Part shown: piece by piece, positions 59,452 through 64,000 of the stretch | How the letters are laid out: the number at the start of each line of letters is the position of its first letter | How positions within the stretch are numbered: position 1 is the stretch's first letter | Assembly (NCBI RefSeq): GCF_013373365.1 | Contig: NZ_CP035925.1 | Coordinates: 1,550,001-1,614,000 of the forward strand | Reading direction: 5' to 3' | Length of the DNA: 64,000 nt | Origin: Lentibacillus sp. CBA3610 | GTDB taxonomy: Bacteria > Bacillota > Bacilli > Bacillales > Amphibacillaceae | Notes under the pieces: generated by a model | What the model saw: the letters and a program-made list of their open reading frames with translations, nothing else | Databases searched by the model: none | Told to the model about the DNA's origin: nothing | Position numbers and translations under genes: made by a program

Positions 59452-60747
59452 CTACAAGCCTGCTATTTCTTCAAAATATTTCCTCACAATTGCAATAAAA
59501 TGTAATGAGCCGGTGACACAATAACACATGTTATCCTGCTGACAGCTGATTTGTTCAATTGCTTTTTGCCAGTCGCTCATCCATAGCGCATTTGGATGGT
59601 GCGTGACTTTTTGAAGCTGTTCATATCCGGCAGCCCGGGGATGGTCAAATGTCGTCAATGTAACCGAATCAAAATGAGGTTCCAGCTCAGCCAGCATTTG
59701 TTTTAAATCCTTATCCTTAAATGCAGCAAAAACGAGGTGTTTTTCCATATCAGAAAAATAATCTGTCAGCGTATCTGTGAAAGCCTGTACACCCGCAGGA
59801 TTATGAGCACCATCCAGTATGATAGCCGGTTTGGTATGAATCTGCTCAAAACGGCCGGGTATTCGGGCAGTGGCTAATCCGGTTATGCAAGCATTCCAAT
59901 CCAGTGCAACCCCGTTATCCTCAAGAATCACTAGCGCCATTATGGCCAGGGAAGCATTTTTTATCTGATGGATACCGGCTGTATTTAATGTTATGTCCAT
60001 ACATTTCCCGGGAGCTGAGAGCCATTGAAATGTTTGGCGTGAATTCATTATGTCGCCAATTTGGTACTGAAAAGATTCAGCAGCCGGATAGAGAGGTGCA
60101 TGTTTTTTCGAGGCTTCTTCAGTTATGACCGATAATGCCTCTTTATACAAGTCTCCGGCAATGACCGGTCTGTTTTCTTTGATAATGCCGGCCTTATGAT
60201 AAGCAATGGATTGGATGCTTTCTCCCAGAAAATCCGTATGATCCCGCTCGACATTTGTTATAATGGACAGAATGGGGATAAAACAGTTGGTTGTATCTTC
60301 CCTGCCGCCCATTCCGGCTTCAATTAAAGCAAAATCAGCGTAATCGGCAAAATATAAAAAAGCAATCACAGTGATGATTTCAAATTCTGTCGGATGATTA
60401 AGTTCTGCATCCAGCTGCTTAATAAACGGATGGATGTCATTAACATATTGAATCAAGGCTTTTTCTGAAATCCTGTCATTATTGAGCAATATATGACCTG
60501 TTAATCCTTCAAGACTCGGAGAATTAAATACACCGATCCGGTAACCATTCGACAACAATGCATTTTTCAGGTAATGAATGGTTGAGCCTTTACCATTGGT
60601 TCCGGCAACATGAACAGCATTCATGTCTTCCTGTGGGTTACCGAGCAGCTGCAATAATTTATGTATACGTTCCAGTCCCGGTTTCACACCGTATTGTTTC
60701 CGTTCCTGGAAGAAAGCTTCAATCTGACTGAAATGTTCAAACATCAT
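59452..60747 (-). CDS. folC: Folylpolyglutamate synthase / dihydrofolate synthase
   Basis: 431 aa from the ATG at 60747 (weak AGCGGTG upstream). Mur ligase family: P-loop HVAGTNGKGSTIHYLK (about 47-62), EAGMGGREDTTN, ERDHTDFLGESIQSIAYHKAGI, and C-terminal LDGAHNPAGVQAF. It adds glutamates to folates. Divergent from the ATP-grasp pair. comC and valS flank it in B. subtilis; comC is absent here. Confidence 0.95.
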   Translation of the reverse strand: MMFEHFSQIEAFFQERKQYGVKPGLERIHKLLQLLGNPQEDMNAVHVAGTNGKGSTIHYLKNALLSNGYRIGVFNSPSLEGLTGHILLNNDRISEKALIQYVNDIHPFIKQLDAELNHPTEFEIITVIAFLYFADYADFALIEAGMGGREDTTNCFIPILSIITNVERDHTDFLGESIQSIAYHKAGIIKENRPVIAGDLYKEALSVITEEASKKHAPLYPAAESFQYQIGDIMNSRQTFQWLSAPGKCMDITLNTAGIHQIKNASLAIMALVILEDNGVALDWNACITGLATARIPGRFEQIHTKPAIILDGAHNPAGVQAFTDTLTDYFSDMEKHLVFAAFKDKDLKQMLAELEPHFDSVTLTTFDHPRAAGYEQLQKVTHHPNALWMSDWQKAIEQISCQQDNMCYCVTGSLHFIAIVRKYFEEIAGL

Positions 60748-60835
60748 AGACACCGCTTTTCGTTTATATTTACTCTAAACAGCATCATTATAGCAGTAAT
60801 CAATTACAATTTGCATGCAGAAAGGAAGACGTCAG

Positions 60836-61729
60836 TTGACTTTGTATGGTTGGATTATTTATAACGGCTACTTGCCGGGCGAGAAATTTCTGGATTTTGC
60901 CGAATGGATTCAGCAGGCTGCAGCCAAACAGCATATTGAAACGACCATTTATAAAAATAATGAATTGTTAGCTCTTCTCGCTACTGAATCAATGAATGTG
61001 CTCAGTGCAGGAAAAACCAAATGGCCTGATTTTGTCGTTTTTGCTGATAAAGATATCTATTTGGCAAAGCAGCTCGAATTATTGGGGGTTCGCGTCTTCA
61101 ACACCTCGGAGACCATTGCGGTAAGTGACGACAAGATTGCCTCATATCAGTTATTGGCATCCCATCATTTACCCGTTCCGAAAACGGTTATTGCACCAAA
61201 AGCGTTTTATAGTATTTCGGATAATCCGATTGATGACTATTATCAGGCTATAGAGGTTTTGCGGTTTCCTATGATTGTTAAAGAAGCATTCGGTTCGTTT
61301 GGTGAACAAGTTTATCTCGTTCACTCAACAGACGAATTAGCTGAAAAAATCGATCAGCTTCAAGGACGTCCGTTCATGCTTCAGGAATTTATTGCTGCCA
61401 GCTCCGGAAAAGATATGCGGCTGCATGTCGTTGGTGGTAAGGTTGTTGCTGCTATGACCCGTCATGCGCCAAACGACTTCCGGGCAAATGTAACGGCAGG
61501 TGGAACGATGGAAGCTTATCAGCCCACTCCCAAAGAACGACATACGGCTGTCAAAGCAGCTGAATCGATTGGTGCCGATTTTGCCGGTGTGGATTTATTG
61601 TTTGGAGCTGATAACGAGCCGATTGTATGTGAAATAAACTCGAACGCGCACATCCGTAATATGTTTGACTGTACCGGGATTAATGTTGCTGATTTTATCA
61701 TGGAGTATATCAAAATGACGTTAAAGTGA
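60836..61729 (+). CDS. RimK-type ATP-grasp ligase, paralogue 1
   Basis: 297 aa from a TTG at 60836, 7 nt after AAAGGAAG; a more distal ATG at 60815 would place the ribosome site inside the gene. N-terminal GWIIYNGYL strand, central LRFPMIVKEAFGSFGEQVYLV (ATP-binding lysine), FMLQEFIAASSGKDMRLHVVGGKVVAAM, FRANVTAGGTMEAY, and the metal site GVDLLFGADNEPIVCEINSNA. This resembles glutamate ligases of the RimK/MptN/CofF kind. Substrate unknown; followed by a second, related ligase 10 nt later. Confidence 0.85.
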   Translation: MTLYGWIIYNGYLPGEKFLDFAEWIQQAAAKQHIETTIYKNNELLALLATESMNVLSAGKTKWPDFVVFADKDIYLAKQLELLGVRVFNTSETIAVSDDKIASYQLLASHHLPVPKTVIAPKAFYSISDNPIDDYYQAIEVLRFPMIVKEAFGSFGEQVYLVHSTDELAEKIDQLQGRPFMLQEFIAASSGKDMRLHVVGGKVVAAMTRHAPNDFRANVTAGGTMEAYQPTPKERHTAVKAAESIGADFAGVDLLFGADNEPIVCEINSNAHIRNMFDCTGINVADFIMEYIKMTLK

Positions 61730-61739
61730 GGGTATCACT

Positions 61740-62600
61740 ATGAAAGGCTGGCTTATTTATAACAAGACCGATGCAAAACAGAATGAATCCTATATTGATT
61801 GGTTCCGGGAAGAAGCACACCTGCAAAATCTCTCGCTGCAATTGATTCTGCGCGAGGATTTAACGGTTGGCATCATGGATAACAAGCCTGCCGTCATGCT
61901 TCAAGACAGACCAGTGGAATTGCCTGATTTTGCTGTTATTCGAACGATTGAACCGTTTTTAAATTATCAGCTTGAATCATTCGGTGTAGCAGTATATAAT
62001 TCATCGGAAACAGCGTTCATTTGTAATGATAAAGCACGGACACACTTTCATATGAGCAAATTAGCAATCCCTATGGCAGATACAGTTTACATTTCATCAA
62101 AAACAGGATTGCCCGCGTCACCTCCTTTAGCCTTTCCGCTTGTCGTCAAGAACGTCAGCGGCAGAGGAGGGGCGCAGGTGGAAATGGTAAAAAACCCCCA
62201 GGAATGGCAGCATCTGCAGCATCACCCGTCAACGGAAGATCTGGTCATTCAATCAGCAGCGAATATACAATCCGGGAAAGATGTGCGGGTATTTGTTATC
62301 GGCAGCGAAATTATCGGAGCAGTTATGCGTGAAAACAAACATGACTTCCGGGCAAATTACAAGCTCGGGGGTAGCGCTTCATGGTATCCCCTTAATACAC
62401 ATGAAATAGCACTGGTCAAAGACATCTGTGAATCTTTCCGGTTTGGGATGGTCGGCATCGACTTTCTGCTGAATCATGACGGCAGGTTTATTTTCAATGA
62501 AATAGAGGATGTCGTCGGTTCCCGCACACTGAGCGCCGTAAGTGACATTAATATTCTGCAAAAATATCTCGCATATATAAAAAGCGGAAGCCCCACCTGA
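61740..62600 (+). CDS. RimK-type ATP-grasp ligase, paralogue 2
   Basis: 286 aa, AGGG 6 nt before the ATG. Same architecture as its neighbour: GWLIYNKTD, LAFPLVVKNVSGRGGAQVEMV, DLVIQSAANIQSGKDVRVFVIGSEIIGAVM, FRANYKLGGSASWY and GMVGIDFLLNHDGRFIFNEIEDVVGSRTL. The metal motif EIN of paralogue 1 is EIE here, with the Asn replaced, so its activity or substrate may differ. The two together could work as a complex or in sequence on one substrate. Confidence 0.83.
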   Translation: MKGWLIYNKTDAKQNESYIDWFREEAHLQNLSLQLILREDLTVGIMDNKPAVMLQDRPVELPDFAVIRTIEPFLNYQLESFGVAVYNSSETAFICNDKARTHFHMSKLAIPMADTVYISSKTGLPASPPLAFPLVVKNVSGRGGAQVEMVKNPQEWQHLQHHPSTEDLVIQSAANIQSGKDVRVFVIGSEIIGAVMRENKHDFRANYKLGGSASWYPLNTHEIALVKDICESFRFGMVGIDFLLNHDGRFIFNEIEDVVGSRTLSAVSDINILQKYLAYIKSGSPT

Positions 62601-62618
62601 ACTTCCGCATTTTTATTT
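62582..62618 (+). terminator. Terminator overlapping the end of ATP-grasp paralogue 2
   Basis: GCGGAAG (62584-62590) pairs with CTTCCGC (62602-62608); the stem includes the last codons and the stop TGA lies in the loop. It is followed by ATTTTTATTTTA. Confidence 0.85.
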
Positions 62619-63072
62619 TAGGCTGTTTTACAAAAGATTGTTGTTCTTGCCACAAAATCAAAATCATAGACTGCGACACAAGTGCTATGCTGATTTCCGT
62701 TCCGGCCAGTCGCTTTCCGGGGGCAACGCTTCAGCCTCCTCGGAAGAAAACCGCTTCCTGCGGGGTCTTCAGCCGTTGCTTTCCCGCAGGAGTCGACTGG
62801 CCTCCACTCCAATCAACACTCACAAGAGGGGTTTAATTAAGCAACACAAAATGGATTAGAAAGTTCAACCAGCGCAGGAAATACGCGGAGACTCCTGCGG
62901 GAAAAGTGACTAACGTGAGACCCCACAGGGCGAATGCCCGAGGAGGCTCACGGGTCACCCGCGGAAAGCGGAGCGTATTTCCGGAGCGGTGTCTATGCAC
63001 TCAACTTTTTCAGTGTTTCGCAGTTGATATCATCTGCCTGGTTAAAAAACACCGAGTTTACGAATAGAGCCT
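62619..63072. repeat. Large intergenic repeat E1, copy 3
   Basis: A GGCTGTTTT arm, CATAGACTGCGACAC, first half TTCCGTTCCGGCCAGTCG, GCCTCCTCGG, TGCGGGGTCTTCAG, CCCGCAGGAGTCGACTGG, second half GGAGACTCCTGCGGGAA, GAGACCCCACAGG, CGAGGAGGCTCACGGG, CGTATTTCCGGAGCGG, right arm CGCAGTTGATATC and GTTTACGAATAGAGCC. It fills the gap to the valS stop and carries no insertion in its loops. Confidence 0.9.
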
Positions 63073-63076
63073 TATT

Positions 63077-64000
63077 TTATGATTTTAGCTCTTCAAGCCG
63101 CGCTTTCACTTTTGCTTGCTTTTCCAGATAATCTTTTTCTTTCTGTCTTTCGTCGTCAACCACTTGTTGTGGTGCTTTGTTGACAAACCCTTCATTCGCC
63201 AGTTTTTTCTGGACACGTTCCACTTCTTTTGTCCATTTCGCCAGTTCTTTTTCGAGCCGTTCGATTTCTTTATCGAAGTCAATCAAGCCTTCAAGCGGCA
63301 GGAATAACTCCGATCCGGTGACAACCGCTGACATCGCTTTGTCAGGTGATGCAACATCTGTGGCAATGACTAATTCACTTGGATTGCAGAAACTTTCCAA
63401 ATAACCGCGGTTGTTTTCCAGTTCAGCGGAGATGGCTTCATTTTCGGTTTTGATAAAAAGTTTGATTTGCCTGGACATCGGCGTATCCACTTCAGCCCGG
63501 ATATTTCGCACTGACTTAATAATGGAAACAAGCCGCTTCATTTCGCTTGACGCAGTTTCATCATGAAGTTCCTCTTTTGCTTCCGGCCATTTAGCAACGG
63601 TAATTGACGCGCCCTTATGCGGGAGCTGCTGCCAGATTTCTTCAGTGATGAACGGCATATATGGATGGAGCATCCGCATCGTTTGGTCCAATACATAAGC
63701 AAGAACTGATCTGGTTGTCTTCTTTTGCGCCTCATCATCACCATACAAAGGGAGTTTCGCCATTTCAATATACCAATCACAAAGTTCATCCCAGATAAAA
63801 TTGTATAAATGACGTCCCGCTTCACCAAATTCATATTTGTTCGTATTCCTGGTAACGTGATCAATTGTTTCATTCAACCGCGTCAAAATCCACTTATCCG
63901 CCAGGGATTTTTCTCTGTTCAAATCGATATCCTCATAATCGAAATCTTCCATATTCATTAAGGAAAAACGGGAGGCATTCCAAACCTTATTGGCAAAATT
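63077..64000 (-). CDS. valS: Valyl-tRNA synthetase (C-terminal part, start outside window)
   Basis: The frame is open to the right edge; the last 307 residues are visible ([13 protein letters not shown] onward). The NKVWNASRF segment, the anticodon-binding helical domain ([28 protein letters not shown]) and a C-terminal coiled-coil arm (about the last 75 residues, [25 protein letters not shown]) are typical of ValS. The KMSKS and HIGH motifs lie beyond the window. Divergently placed relative to the ATP-grasp genes, next to folC as in B. subtilis. Confidence 0.97.
   Translation of the reverse strand, partial: NFANKVWNASRFSLMNMEDFDYEDIDLNREKSLADKWILTRLNETIDHVTRNTNKYEFGEAGRHLYNFIWDELCDWYIEMAKLPLYGDDEAQKKTTRSVLAYVLDQTMRMLHPYMPFITEEIWQQLPHKGASITVAKWPEAKEELHDETASSEMKRLVSIIKSVRNIRAEVDTPMSRQIKLFIKTENEAISAELENNRGYLESFCNPSELVIATDVASPDKAMSAVVTGSELFLPLEGLIDFDKEIERLEKELAKWTKEVERVQKKLANEGFVNKAPQQVVDDERQKEKDYLEKQAKVKARLEELKS

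Overview
The window is a low-GC Gram-positive chromosome segment from an endospore-forming member of the Bacillaceae. Gene order closely follows the Bacillus subtilis stretch from yrrS/greA to valS, and the intergenic repeats and small differences in gene content fit a relative of Virgibacillus, Oceanobacillus or Lentibacillus (an inference; no 16S rRNA gene is present). Almost all genes are on the minus strand. I see no phage, insertion sequence, CRISPR array, tRNA or rRNA gene.

Layout in coordinate order. 1-9.4 kb: yrrS (partial), greA, udk, trmR, mltG, a DUF1292 gene, ruvX, ireB, alaS with a T-box leader, an AI-2E family membrane protein and a zinc-ribbon microprotein. 9.5-15.3 kb: recD2, a TPR protein, mnmA, a cysteine desulfurase and cymR (sulfur handling for tRNA thiolation). 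15.4-18.3 kb: rarA and rsfA on the plus strand, then a repeat-rich gap ending in a 6S RNA gene on the minus strand. 18.3-26.4 kb: aspS, hisS with a T-box leader, a 57-aa HTH-like gene, a secreted amidase, dtd, rel with a structured leader, and apt. 26.4-36.2 kb: recJ, lapA-like, secDF, comN-like, spoVB, an ArsB/NhaD transporter, a TIGR04086 protein and yajC. 36.2-42.6 kb: tgt, queA, a DUF2905 gene, ruvB, ruvA, yebC-type regulator and coxA. 42.6-45.4 kb: nadE, a CotS-like kinase and safA. 45.6-50.6 kb: pheA, obg and spo0B (both broken by frameshifts in this sequence), rpmA, prp, rplU, spoIVFB. 50.6-57.5 kb: spoIVFA, minD, minC, mreD, mreC, mreB, radC, spoIIB-like. 57.6-64 kb: a membrane GGDEF protein, folC, two tandem ATP-grasp ligases on the plus strand, and valS (partial).

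How the genes work together: translation quality and tRNA metabolism (alaS, hisS, aspS, valS, dtd, mnmA, trmR, tgt, queA), recombination and repair (recD2, rarA, recJ, ruvAB, ruvX, radC), cell shape and division (mreBCD, minCD), and sporulation (spoIVFA/B, spoIIB, spoVB, safA, coxA, rsfA, spo0B) dominate.

The least explained material is intergenic. Four repeat families occur: a roughly 430-bp two-armed element (E1, three copies), a 130-180-bp hairpin element (E2, two clear and three degraded copies), a 125-bp element (E3, three copies) and a 66-nt two-hairpin module (E4, two copies). E2 and E4 copies differ by paired changes that keep the stems, which suggests selection on RNA structure, and E4 and a second hairpin module (E5) sit in the equivalent apical loops of the two halves of one E1 copy. 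The rel leader and the region upstream of rsfA also hold nested hairpins that I cannot assign to a known RNA family.
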